From assembly GCA_045631525.1 (NCBI GenBank), contig JAZQUY010000008.1, positions 1-64,000 of the forward strand: a stretch of DNA of 64,000 nucleotides. The letters are read 5' to 3'. Position numbers and translations under genes: made by a program. Every line of letters begins with the position of its first letter. Position 1 is the stretch's first letter. The DNA is from SIG440 sp045631525 (GTDB lineage: Bacteria; Bacillota; Clostridia; Monoglobales; Monoglobaceae). Under the pieces are notes generated by a model that worked only from the letters and a program-made list of their open reading frames with translations, searched no databases and was not told the origin of the DNA. Positions 15,330 through 23,029 of this stretch are shown here, piece after piece.

Positions 15330-17150
15330 ATGATTAACAAAAAACTCTTGAGCGGCATTATCTGTGTGATATTTCTGCTCTCAACCCTGTCCGTTGCGGC
15401 ACTGCCTTTTTCTGATGTAGAAAATGATCCGACAGTCCAGTGGGCAAAGCCATACATAAACGAAATGGCAGAGCTTGGCTACATTAAGGGCTACGAAGAC
15501 GGCACGTTCAAGCCCAACAACACAATTTCAAAAACCGAAGCCCTCATTCTTCTTTCAAGAATGATAGGTGTTAACGACGAAAGTTTTGCAGATTCCCTTG
15601 AATATGCAGTTTCAGAATATAAAGACACCCTCAGCAAGTTCTCAACAAATTATGCTAAAGAGGTTTCTTTCCTCCTTTACGTTGGAATTCTTGATGCTGA
15701 TGATCTTGGCACATACATTTCAAATGCAAACAAAAACACAGCTCTCAAAAGATATGAAGCAGCTGTTCTTCTCACAAAGCTCTTAGGTGCTGAAGAAGAA
15801 GTTCTGGGCAATGCCTTTGTTTCATCTTCATACGCTGACACAGTGGAAATCCCTGATTCTGCACGCGCTTATGTTGAATACGTAAAAGAAAAAGGCATCA
15901 TGCAGGGCATGGGAAACAACGAACAGGGTCAGCCAATGTTCTCACCCAACACATCGGTTACGCGTTCACAAATGGCAAAAATGCTTTACAGCCTTATCGA
16001 CGTGATTGACCTTTCATCACAGACGGGCACTGTTGTTTCTGTTGATACCTTCAACGAAACAATCACTGTTACAATAGGCGGAAGCGACCTCGTATACAAC
16101 ATCAAAGCAAACACAAAATTCAAAGTAAACGGCAAAGACGTTAAATCGACAGACCTCAGAAAAGGCATGTCTGTAAAAGTTACTCACATCGCAGGCGATG
16201 TTGCACTCATCGAAAACAATGTTGTAATCGAAGATTCTGTCATCTATGGTCTTGTTTCTACCACAAAAGACTCTACCACAAGATCTGTAACAATTGCCGA
16301 CGCAAACAACAAGAAAAATGTTTCAACATACGTTCTTGCTGACAATGCAAAGATAAGAGTAAATGGTGCAATCGACCTTTTCAGCAAAGTTAAAGCCAAC
16401 AACTATGTGGCACTTACCTTGGTTGACGGTCTTGTTGAAACCCTTGAGGTTATTGACAAAACCACAACAGCAAGCGGCACACTCGTTTCAATAGATGCGT
16501 CAGGCGAATTCACTGTTTTAAACGTTGAAGATAAATCAGGCGAAGTTGGGGCTTATGAAATTTCAGCCGACGGCGTTGACGTTTCAAGAAACAGCCTTTC
16601 ATCGAACCTCAATCAGCTTATGACCGGCGACACTGTTGTTCTCAAAATGACTTACGGCAAAGTTACAAAGATTTCAGCAAGCAGCAAAAACCACAACCTT
16701 TCAGGTTCAATCTCATACATCACTCATTCAAAGGACGGCTCAGTAATCGGTCTTGAAACATCAAATTCTCTCACTGAATACAAGGTTAACAAGAGTGTTT
16801 CTGTCCTCATTGACTCAACCGAAGAGGGTACAGTTTATGACCTCCGTCCCGGCACAGATATTGACATCACACTCCAGAGCAGCGAAATCATCACCATCAA
16901 AGCCGCAAGCGTTGTTGCAAAATCTTCACTCAACGGAACAGTCAAAAGCATAAATGCAACATACGGACTTATGGTTGTTGAAGAAAGTGGCATTGACTAC
17001 AATGTATTCGTAAACTCAAGCACAAAAATCATTGACAGTGCATCAGGACGAAACATCCTTCTCAAGAACGTTGAAAAAGGTAAATTTGTTACCGTTACCG
17101 GTTCAAACGCATCCGGTGTTTTGGAGGCATCTGTTATCGTAATTCAATAA
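15330..17150 (+). CDS. SLH-domain protein with five tandem beta-rich repeats
   Basis: 606 residues. A signal peptide (about 1-24) is followed at once by SLH 1 (FSDVENDPTVQWAKPYINEM, GYEDGTFKPNNTISKTEA), a divergent SLH 2 (about 88-150) and SLH 3 (about 165-222, MFSPNTSVTRSQMAKMLYSL). From about residue 231 there are five units of roughly 70-75 residues (starts near 231, 305, 381, 457, 535). Each opens with a Gly-x-Val/Ile-x-x-Ile pattern and carries a hydrophobic-glycine turn near its end, resembling small beta-barrel modules such as DUF5666. A cell-wall-anchored structural protein is likely. GGGGGA site before the ATG. Confidence 0.9.
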   Translation: MINKKLLSGIICVIFLLSTLSVAALPFSDVENDPTVQWAKPYINEMAELGYIKGYEDGTFKPNNTISKTEALILLSRMIGVNDESFADSLEYAVSEYKDTLSKFSTNYAKEVSFLLYVGILDADDLGTYISNANKNTALKRYEAAVLLTKLLGAEEEVLGNAFVSSSYADTVEIPDSARAYVEYVKEKGIMQGMGNNEQGQPMFSPNTSVTRSQMAKMLYSLIDVIDLSSQTGTVVSVDTFNETITVTIGGSDLVYNIKANTKFKVNGKDVKSTDLRKGMSVKVTHIAGDVALIENNVVIEDSVIYGLVSTTKDSTTRSVTIADANNKKNVSTYVLADNAKIRVNGAIDLFSKVKANNYVALTLVDGLVETLEVIDKTTTASGTLVSIDASGEFTVLNVEDKSGEVGAYEISADGVDVSRNSLSSNLNQLMTGDTVVLKMTYGKVTKISASSKNHNLSGSISYITHSKDGSVIGLETSNSLTEYKVNKSVSVLIDSTEEGTVYDLRPGTDIDITLQSSEIITIKAASVVAKSSLNGTVKSINATYGLMVVEESGIDYNVFVNSSTKIIDSASGRNILLKNVEKGKFVTVTGSNASGVLEASVIVIQ

Positions 17151-17169
17151 CAATCTCACAACTTAAAAA

Positions 17170-17199
17170 GGCCGCACCAGAAGATGCGGTCTTTTGTTG
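17170..17199 (+). terminator. terminator after the SLH repeat protein
   Basis: GGCCGCA (17170-17176) pairs with TGCGGTC (17185-17191) over an 8-nt loop, followed by TTTTGTTG. Confidence 0.85.
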
Positions 17200-17252
17200 T
17201 ATAAAAAAACTTTTTGATGTAAATACTTTCCATATACAAGGTGGTGTTTTCA

Positions 17253-17570
17253 TTGATAGATAAAAAATCAAGACGTGTCGTAATAATAAACAACATAGAA
17301 TCCGACACAATCGACCAGGCAATTTTTATATTGAAATCCGACAAGGTATCAGCGGAAAACAAAAACTTTGATGCCGACATTTCGGTCGAAGCACAAAAAA
17401 TAATTGACAACTATATAAATCAGGTGGAACGGCTAAAAAAAGTTCAGGAGCCTTTCTCGGCAAAATCAAAAAAACGTTTCAAAGCCAAAAAGCCGCCATT
17501 TTTGCTGCCTGTAACACTTACAGCAACCTTTATGCTTGCAATCTTTTTCCTTGTTGTATATTTTGCATAA
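17253..17570 (+). CDS. small protein with C-terminal membrane anchor
   Basis: 105 residues from a TTG start. AAGGTGG lies 8 nt upstream of this TTG, while GTG codons at 17241/17244 sit inside the ribosome binding site. The N-terminal part (IDKKSRRVVIINNIESDTID, QAIFILK) is soluble and helical, then a basic linker (KSKKRFKAKK), then one hydrophobic helix up to the C-terminus. It looks like a tail-anchored cytoplasmic protein. Similar short proteins occur in Clostridia without known function. It converges with the SLOG gene, with only 3 nt between stops. Confidence 0.75.
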   Translation: MIDKKSRRVVIINNIESDTIDQAIFILKSDKVSAENKNFDADISVEAQKIIDNYINQVERLKKVQEPFSAKSKKRFKAKKPPFLLPVTLTATFMLAIFFLVVYFA

Positions 17571-17573
17571 GTT

Positions 17574-18062
17574 CTAAATAAGTTCGCTTAAATTGATAAC
17601 TCCAAGCCCCTTCTCCTTTGAATAATCAACCGTATGTGCCGTACCCCCGTTTCTTCGGGTTTTGTAGGCAATACAAATGCTGCTGTTTTCCACCATAAAC
17701 TTATTTCGAAGCTGCATACAACCCGTACAATATGTTTCAGTAACATAAATAATTTCATCAGCATTTTCCAGAACTTTTTCATATCGCCTTTTATCGGCTT
17801 GTGACCATCTAAGATTCTGTTCACGACAGGGAAGCGCCATAATAAGCTTGAGAAAGGGAACGTTCTTCTTTTTTTGCAAAACAACCTCAGCCGCAAGCAA
17901 ATCAAACCCAAGGGCTCCTCCCGAAATAAATTCGGTATAGCCCTTTTCCGCAAGGTCACAAATAACCTCACCCAGAATATCTGCAATTTTTTCTTTGCTC
18001 CCATATGGCAAATCCCGATGTCCGCTGAAACAACAGCGATTTTCTTTTTGTGCCTCTTTCAT
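17574..18062 (-). CDS. SLOG-family (DUF1273/YpsA-like) protein
   Basis: 162 residues with the SLOG-type Rossmann pattern: FSGHRDLP at the start, EFISGGALGFDLLAAEVVL at about 44-62, and a DEIIYVTE strand. YpsA-like SLOG proteins are thought to bind nucleotides or NAD-type ligands; Bacillus YpsA influences cell division. A CTGCMQLRNKFMVENSS segment carries two Cys. Monocistronic with its own promoter. Confidence 0.85.
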   Translation of the reverse strand: MKEAQKENRCCFSGHRDLPYGSKEKIADILGEVICDLAEKGYTEFISGGALGFDLLAAEVVLQKKKNVPFLKLIMALPCREQNLRWSQADKRRYEKVLENADEIIYVTETYCTGCMQLRNKFMVENSSICIAYKTRRNGGTAHTVDYSKEKGLGVINLSELI

Positions 18063-18094
18063 ACTCTATTATCCTTTGGTTGTTTTTGATAAAT

Positions 18095-18124
18095 AGTTTA
18101 TCATACCCAAAAAACATTTGTCAA
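18095..18124 (-). promoter_or_regulatory. promoter of the SLOG gene
   Basis: Minus strand: TTGACA (18119-18124), 18-nt spacer, TAAACT (18095-18100), about 33 nt before the start codon. Confidence 0.75.
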
Positions 18125-18133
18125 TTATCCTTA

Positions 18134-18162
18134 TTTACTTTTTAAAAACTTTATGTTAATAT
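18134..18162 (+). promoter_or_regulatory. promoter of lrgAB
   Basis: TTTACT (18134-18139), 17-nt spacer, TAATAT (18157-18162), about 34 nt before the TTG start of lrgA; back-to-back with the SLOG promoter. Confidence 0.6.
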
Positions 18163-18195
18163 ATTCTCATATCAATTTTGAGGGAGGGTATATCC

Positions 18196-18567
18196 TTGGT
18201 TTTTTTTAAACAAGTTTTTCTGCTTTTTTTGGTATGCTGTATCGGAGAAATTATTTCGTTATTTTTGCCCTTCCCTATGCCTGGCAGTGTTATTGCACTT
18301 ATCATTTTATTTATTTGTTTGCTTATAAAAACAATCCGTCCGGCACAAATTGACACTGTATGCAACTTTCTTCTTGGAAATATGTCATTTATTTTTATAC
18401 CGTCTACTGTTTCAATCCTTGCTTATGTCGACGTTTTCAAAAATATTCTCTGGCAATTTCTTTTTATTTGTATTGCCACTACAATAATTACATTTTTCGC
18501 CACAGCCTATGCTGTGAAACTTACCATGTACCTTTTATCAAAAAAGGGGGACAAAGAAAATGCTTAA
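18196..18567 (+). CDS. lrgA: CidA/LrgA family membrane protein
   Basis: 123 residues with four hydrophobic segments and the family motif LPFPMPGSVIALIILF (about 22-37). LrgA/CidA proteins were described as holin-like regulators of murein hydrolase activity; in Bacillus the related PftAB pair moves pyruvate. A TTG start is chosen because GAGGGAGGG lies 8 nt upstream. Overlaps lrgB by 8 nt. Confidence 0.92.
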   Translation: MVFFKQVFLLFLVCCIGEIISLFLPFPMPGSVIALIILFICLLIKTIRPAQIDTVCNFLLGNMSFIFIPSTVSILAYVDVFKNILWQFLFICIATTIITFFATAYAVKLTMYLLSKKGDKENA

Positions 18568-19240
18568 TCAATTCACTACTTCTCCCATTTTTGGTTTCAC
18601 CCTCTGCGTTGCATCTTATCTTGTAGGTCTTGGGGTGAAAAAGAGATTCAATTATCCAATAGCAAATCCTATGATTATTGCTTCAATAATTATCATAGGA
18701 ATTTTGGTAATTTTCAAAATTCCACTTGAAGACTTTATGACAGGCGGCTCTTTTGTTCTTATGTTCCTTGCTCCTGCAACAGCAGCCCTTGCACTTTCCA
18801 TGTACCGACAACTTGAAATCATAAAAAAGAACCTGATACCCATTCTGGTTGGCTCGGTTGTTGGTGCCGTTTCTGCTCTTGTCAGCATAATCGCCTTGTG
18901 TCGGTTTTTTGGCATTTCTGACGAAATAACCGCAAGCCTTATCCCAAAATCAATCACTACAGCAATCGCCACCGAACTGTCAAGCCAGCTTGGAGGCCTC
19001 CCTCCCGTCACCGTGGCAGCTGTCAGTGTTACAGGAATTTTGGGAGCCGTGGCATCACCCTATCTTATCCGATGGTCTCGCCTTAACAATTCAATCGCCG
19101 CAGGTCTTGCCATCGGGGCATCAAGTCACGCTCTTGGCACAACAAAAGCCATTGAAATTGGAGAAGTTGAAGGCAGTGTCAGCGGCATTGCAGTTGGTCT
19201 TTGCGGAATTATCACCGTGATTTTAGCAATCTTTCTTTAA
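18560..19240 (+). CDS. lrgB: LrgB family membrane protein
   Basis: 226 residues with six or more hydrophobic segments and the LrgB signature FLAPATAALALSMYRQ and SLIPKSITTAIATELSSQLGG. Partner of LrgA; the complex is an export or metabolite-transport system (antiholin-like, or pyruvate transport). Translationally coupled to lrgA with a GGGGG site inside the lrgA end. Terminator follows. Confidence 0.95.
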   Translation: MLNQFTTSPIFGFTLCVASYLVGLGVKKRFNYPIANPMIIASIIIIGILVIFKIPLEDFMTGGSFVLMFLAPATAALALSMYRQLEIIKKNLIPILVGSVVGAVSALVSIIALCRFFGISDEITASLIPKSITTAIATELSSQLGGLPPVTVAAVSVTGILGAVASPYLIRWSRLNNSIAAGLAIGASSHALGTTKAIEIGEVEGSVSGIAVGLCGIITVILAIFL

Positions 19241-19251
19241 TAATAAAACAA

Positions 19252-19287
19252 AAAAATGCTTTGAAAATTCAAAGCATTTTTATTTTT
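19252..19287. terminator. bidirectional terminator between lrgB and PAP2 gene
   Basis: A 14-bp perfect stem (19252-19265 with 19268-19281) flanked by A-rich sequence on the left and TATTTTTT on the right, so it can end both lrgAB and the convergent PAP2 gene, whose stop codon touches the stem. Confidence 0.92.
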
Positions 19288-19801
19288 TCAAAAATTTTTT
19301 CACAATAAAAAATATCACAGCCCCTAAAATTATCCCTCCCAAAATATCCGTCGGAAAATGAACAAAAAGATAAAGTCTTGTGAAAGCCATAATAATTGCA
19401 ACCAGGAGAGTTACTATCCCCCATTTTTTATTTTGTGTCAAAATCACAAACGCCGACAAAAACGACGAATATGTATGCCCCGACGGAAAGGAAAAATCCT
19501 CCGGGATTGGAATAAGCATATCTTGGACATCAAACATCCAGCAAGGTCTTGGTCTTGCAATAATTGGTTTGAGAAACATATTTCCAAAAACCAAACACAA
19601 AACCAGTCCAGCAGAAAGGGCGATTCCAGTTCGCCTATATTTTTTTGTTGCAAGAAGAACTATCGCCAGAACAATCCAGATAAGACCGCCATTTCCAAGC
19701 CACGAAATCCGCGGCACAAGAAAATCCAGCAAATCTGACCTTGTAAATTGGTGTATTAGCTCAAGAATCTTAAACTCGATATTTTCAGTCCCAAACAGCA
19801 C
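19280..19801 (-). CDS. PAP2-family phosphatase
   Basis: 173 residues with five to six hydrophobic segments and all three PAP2 motifs: KPIIARPRP (about 78), FPSGHTYSS (about 104) and TRLYLFVHFPTD (about 141). Such integral enzymes dephosphorylate lipid phosphates; in Gram-positives they often recycle undecaprenyl pyrophosphate (BcrC-like), which would suit the nearby MurJ and polymerase genes. Other lipid or phosphatidylglycerol phosphates are possible. A GTG start is preferred to the TTG one codon earlier because of GAGGTGA at 7 nt. Follows the small export gene by 14 nt. Confidence 0.9.
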   Translation of the reverse strand: MLFGTENIEFKILELIHQFTRSDLLDFLVPRISWLGNGGLIWIVLAIVLLATKKYRRTGIALSAGLVLCLVFGNMFLKPIIARPRPCWMFDVQDMLIPIPEDFSFPSGHTYSSFLSAFVILTQNKKWGIVTLLVAIIMAFTRLYLFVHFPTDILGGIILGAVIFFIVKKFLKK

Positions 19802-19815
19802 CAAATCACCTCAAA

Positions 19816-20295
19816 TCAAACTCCAAAAGCCGCCAGAACGCCGCCTGTAACCAAAGCAACAACCAGCCCGGCACCCACAACTCCAAGAAAAATGGCAGGC
19901 ACTGCATCCTTCAGTCTCATTTCAAGCATAGCGGCAACCAAAGCTCCTGTCCACGCACCTGTCCCCGGAAGAGGTATTGCCACAAGAATAAAAAGCCCCC
20001 AGAACTTGTATCTGTCAACCACCTTGCGATTTTTTTCGGCTTTTTGTTCCATAGCAAAAACCACTTTGTCAAGCTTTTTGCTAACTCTTCGCATCCACTC
20101 AAAAATCTTTCGTATAAACAAAATAATAAAAGGCACCGGAACCATATTTCCAATGACCGAAACACAAATCGCCAGCCATAAATCAAGTCCGCTTGCTGTG
20201 GCAATAGGAATAGCTCCGCGAAGTTCCACCACCGGAACCATAGAAATAAAAAATGTTGTAAAAATCTTACCCAAAAAAGTATCGAAAAAAGCCAT
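19816..20295 (-). CDS. small multidrug-export-family (DUF) membrane protein
   Basis: 159 residues from the ATG that has GGAGA 8 nt upstream; an earlier in-frame ATG overlaps that site. The family hallmark is present: MVPVVELRGAIPIATASGL near the start and AIPLPGTGAWTGALVA in the middle, with a charged helix between (about 75-95). Proteins of this family are named putative small multi-drug export proteins, but transport of drugs is not established. Distantly related to DedA-type lipid scramblases by its re-entrant-like GAxP motifs (inference). Confidence 0.88.
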   Translation of the reverse strand: MAFFDTFLGKIFTTFFISMVPVVELRGAIPIATASGLDLWLAICVSVIGNMVPVPFIILFIRKIFEWMRRVSKKLDKVVFAMEQKAEKNRKVVDRYKFWGLFILVAIPLPGTGAWTGALVAAMLEMRLKDAVPAIFLGVVGAGLVVALVTGGVLAAFGV

Positions 20296-20328
20296 CAAAA
20301 AAATCTCCATTTATTTTTTTATAACATA

Positions 20329-20357
20329 AGTATACCTTTATTCAAAACACTTGTCAA
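20329..20357 (-). promoter_or_regulatory. promoter of the small export / PAP2 pair
   Basis: Minus strand: TTGACA (20352-20357), 17-nt spacer, TATACT (20329-20334), about 34 nt before the start codon. Confidence 0.85.
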
Positions 20358-20378
20358 CAAAGGAAATGTGAACTTTTT

Positions 20379-21332
20379 TTACTTGAAATATATCTCCACT
20401 CCAAACTCTTTTGCAAGGGCCTCCCCGTCTTCCTTACCAAGAACAAAGCAGGCTGTGGCTAAACAATCTCCATAAAGACCGCTCTCTCCCACAATGGTCA
20501 CACTGCTGTAATCCGCATCCTTGGGAAATCCCGTTTTGGGGTCCAAAATATGATGATATTTCTTTCCATCCTTCTCAAAGAATCTCTGATATGTTCCGCT
20601 TGTGACAACACTTCCCTCATCTATATGAACTACCTGGTCATATTCTCCCGCAACCTCAAAGGGTTTTTGCAAGCCTATCCGCCACTTTTTATCTCTTACA
20701 TCACGATTTTCTCCCACGCAACAGATATTTCCGCCCAAATCCACTATGGCACCGCCTAAACCATAGCTTTTCAGAATTTTCACCGCCACGTCTCCGGCAT
20801 AGCCTTTTGCAGCACCTCCCAAATCTATTTTGGCATCATCATAGTTTTTCACAACAGTTCTTTTTGTCGCATCAAAAACTATTGCATCTCTTCCGCAAAT
20901 CTCAAGTACATTTTTAATTTCAATGTCACTTGGCACACGTCCATCCTTGTCAAACTCCCACAAGGAAGATACCGGTGCAAGGCTTATATCAAATGCGCCG
21001 TTTGATGCTTCCTCTACTTTCTTTGCAGCAGAAATGATATTATACATATCGTCACCAAGAGTTATGACCTCATCCTTTTTTGCAGAATTTATTCTGCTGA
21101 CCTCTGATTTTTCAGAATAAAAGTCCGTAGTCTTATGAATTTCACGGAGTTTTTCAAATACAGCATCCACCGCCTCTTCGGCATCATGCCCGTATGCACT
21201 TACGCTGCAATATGTGTCAAACAAAAATTCGGTTTTTTCAACGCCCGGGTTCTGTAAATTTCCTTTAAAATAAAGCCCCGCAAAAACTGTCAAAAGCAGA
21301 ACCGCACTAAAGCCCCAGACAAACTTTTTCAT
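20379..21332 (-). CDS. apbE: FAD:protein FMN transferase ApbE
   Basis: 317 residues. An N-terminal hydrophobic segment without a lipobox Cys (signal anchor), then the ApbE domain with FDTYCSV, DFYSEKSEVSRIN, KIDLGGAAKGYAGD (FAD/Mg binding) and the HHILDPKTG motif. ApbE attaches FMN covalently to Ser/Thr residues of target flavoproteins such as Rnf/Nqr subunits or extracellular electron transfer proteins. No such target lies in the window. Own promoter; AAGGAG before the ATG. Confidence 0.95.
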   Translation of the reverse strand: MKKFVWGFSAVLLLTVFAGLYFKGNLQNPGVEKTEFLFDTYCSVSAYGHDAEEAVDAVFEKLREIHKTTDFYSEKSEVSRINSAKKDEVITLGDDMYNIISAAKKVEEASNGAFDISLAPVSSLWEFDKDGRVPSDIEIKNVLEICGRDAIVFDATKRTVVKNYDDAKIDLGGAAKGYAGDVAVKILKSYGLGGAIVDLGGNICCVGENRDVRDKKWRIGLQKPFEVAGEYDQVVHIDEGSVVTSGTYQRFFEKDGKKYHHILDPKTGFPKDADYSSVTIVGESGLYGDCLATACFVLGKEDGEALAKEFGVEIYFK

Positions 21333-21369
21333 TTATTTTCTCCTTACCTGAAATTTTATATCTTTTTAT

Positions 21370-21398
21370 ATATTAACACAAATATAATTTGCCGTCAA
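21370..21398 (-). promoter_or_regulatory. promoter of apbE
   Basis: Minus strand: TTGACG (21393-21398), 17-nt spacer, TAATAT (21370-21375), about 37 nt before the ATG. Confidence 0.75.
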
Positions 21399-21403
21399 TC
21401 TTC

Positions 21404-21432
21404 TTTACTTTTAAAGAATTTTATGGTATAAT
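21404..21432 (+). promoter_or_regulatory. promoter of the murJ-ABC operon
   Basis: TTTACT (21404-21409), 17-nt spacer, TATAAT (21427-21432), about 40 nt before the TTG start of murJ. Nearly overlaps the divergent apbE promoter. Confidence 0.75.
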
Positions 21433-21472
21433 TGCTTTGTATATACAATCGCACTGAAAGGGGGAATCTTTT

Positions 21473-23029
21473 TTGAAAAACAGTGCCTCTTCCAAAGCTG
21501 TTCGCACCATCAGCTTTATGGCTGTTATCATCTTTTGTGCAAAGCTTATGGGCCTTCTCCGAGAAACTCTTATCGCAAGCGTTTATGGTCAGGGCTTTGA
21601 GTCAGACATTTTAAATACTGCCACACAGATCCCTCTGCTTTTTTTCGATATGACCTTGGGGGTTGCCATTCTTTCAACCTTTGTCCCCATTTTCAATACA
21701 TTTTTAGAGCGTGACGGAAAGGCACGCGCAATGAAGTTTGCCAACAGCTTTTTGGCAACAGTAATACTTATTTCTTCCATAGCAACAATTATTGGTACGA
21801 TTTTTGCGCCGTCACTTGTTCGTCTTATGGCGCCAGGATATTGGGGAGAGAAAATCGCTGGTACTGCAGCTCTTCTCCGAATTCTTTTCCCCTCAATAAT
21901 TTTTACAGCAGCAGCCTATACCGCAGTTGGCATACTTCAATCTTTTGGCGAATTCAATATTCCATCAATAATCAGCGTGGTTTCAAACCTGATAATGATT
22001 TTATACCTTGTTTTTATCGGTGACCGTTTCGGTCTTGTGGGTGTGGCAATTTCGATGGTTGTTGCTTGGTGTTCTCAATTGATTGTTCAAATTCCCCATC
22101 TTATCAAATGCGGATGGCGCTGGAGTTTTGGTTTCAGCCTTCGTGACGAGGGTATCCGGGATGCCGCAAAGCTTGCGCTACCCGTTCTTATCAGTTCCTG
22201 GATTCAACCACTTTGTGTGGTTATCAATATGGCATTTTCATCCTCAATGGGTGACGGCGCTGTTTCAGGTCTCAACTGGGCAAATAAAATTTATATAATA
22301 ATGGTGGGTGTTTTCGCCTATGCCGTTACAAACTTTATTTTCCCTCGCCTTTCAAGGCTTGGCAGCGGCTCAAGAAATGACGAATTCAAAGAAACCACCC
22401 GGCTTTCTCTGGGTTGGATTGTCTTTATCATAGCCTATGTTTCAGCTATGTTCATCGCCCTTTCAAAACCTATAATAAAAATCATTTTTGAATATGGTGC
22501 TTTTTCAGCAGAAAACACAAAAACCACCGCGGAAGCCCTCCTCTTCTATTCATTCGGCATGGTGGGCTATGCAATATGCGAAATCCTAAACAAAAGCTTT
22601 TATGCACTTCGTGACGGCAAAACACCAATGCTTACCGCCGCTTTTGGAATTTTCTTAAATCTTGTATCAGCTTTTGTTTTTGTGAAGCTTTTCAAGATGG
22701 GTATTGGCGGTCTTGCTTTAGCAAGCGCCGTGAGTTCGCTTGTTATGGCTTTGGTTCTCATTTATATGATAAATAAAAAGGAATCAGGCACAATAACTAA
22801 AAAATTTATCAAAAATACAGCAAAAACCGTGGCCTCTGCTATTGTTTGTGGCATTGTGGCTTTCCTTTGCTACACACTTTTATCGCCCGACCAAATGGGC
22901 CGCATTTCAAACTTTATACTCTGCGGAGCCTCTGCAGGCGTTGCCCTTGTCTTATATCTGCTACTTAGTTTTGTTTTGAAACTTGACGAATTTGACCAAA
23001 TCAGGAGGTTTATTCATCATGAAAAATAA
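21473..23029 (+). CDS. murJ: MurJ-type lipid II flippase
   Basis: 518 residues with about 13-14 hydrophobic segments and MurJ marks (MAVIIFCAKLMGLLRETLIAS start, LALPVLISSWIQPLCVVIN mid-section, LLFYSFGMVGYAICEILNKS). MurJ flips lipid-linked murein precursors; close relatives flip other polyprenyl-linked units. Starting an operon with a polymerase/ligase, glycosyltransferase and exporter, it may serve a surface polymer instead of or besides peptidoglycan. TTG start with GAAAGGGGG 8 nt upstream. Overlaps the next gene by 11 nt. Confidence 0.92.
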   Translation: MKNSASSKAVRTISFMAVIIFCAKLMGLLRETLIASVYGQGFESDILNTATQIPLLFFDMTLGVAILSTFVPIFNTFLERDGKARAMKFANSFLATVILISSIATIIGTIFAPSLVRLMAPGYWGEKIAGTAALLRILFPSIIFTAAAYTAVGILQSFGEFNIPSIISVVSNLIMILYLVFIGDRFGLVGVAISMVVAWCSQLIVQIPHLIKCGWRWSFGFSLRDEGIRDAAKLALPVLISSWIQPLCVVINMAFSSSMGDGAVSGLNWANKIYIIMVGVFAYAVTNFIFPRLSRLGSGSRNDEFKETTRLSLGWIVFIIAYVSAMFIALSKPIIKIIFEYGAFSAENTKTTAEALLFYSFGMVGYAICEILNKSFYALRDGKTPMLTAAFGIFLNLVSAFVFVKLFKMGIGGLALASAVSSLVMALVLIYMINKKESGTITKKFIKNTAKTVASAIVCGIVAFLCYTLLSPDQMGRISNFILCGASAGVALVLYLLLSFVLKLDEFDQIRRFIHHEK

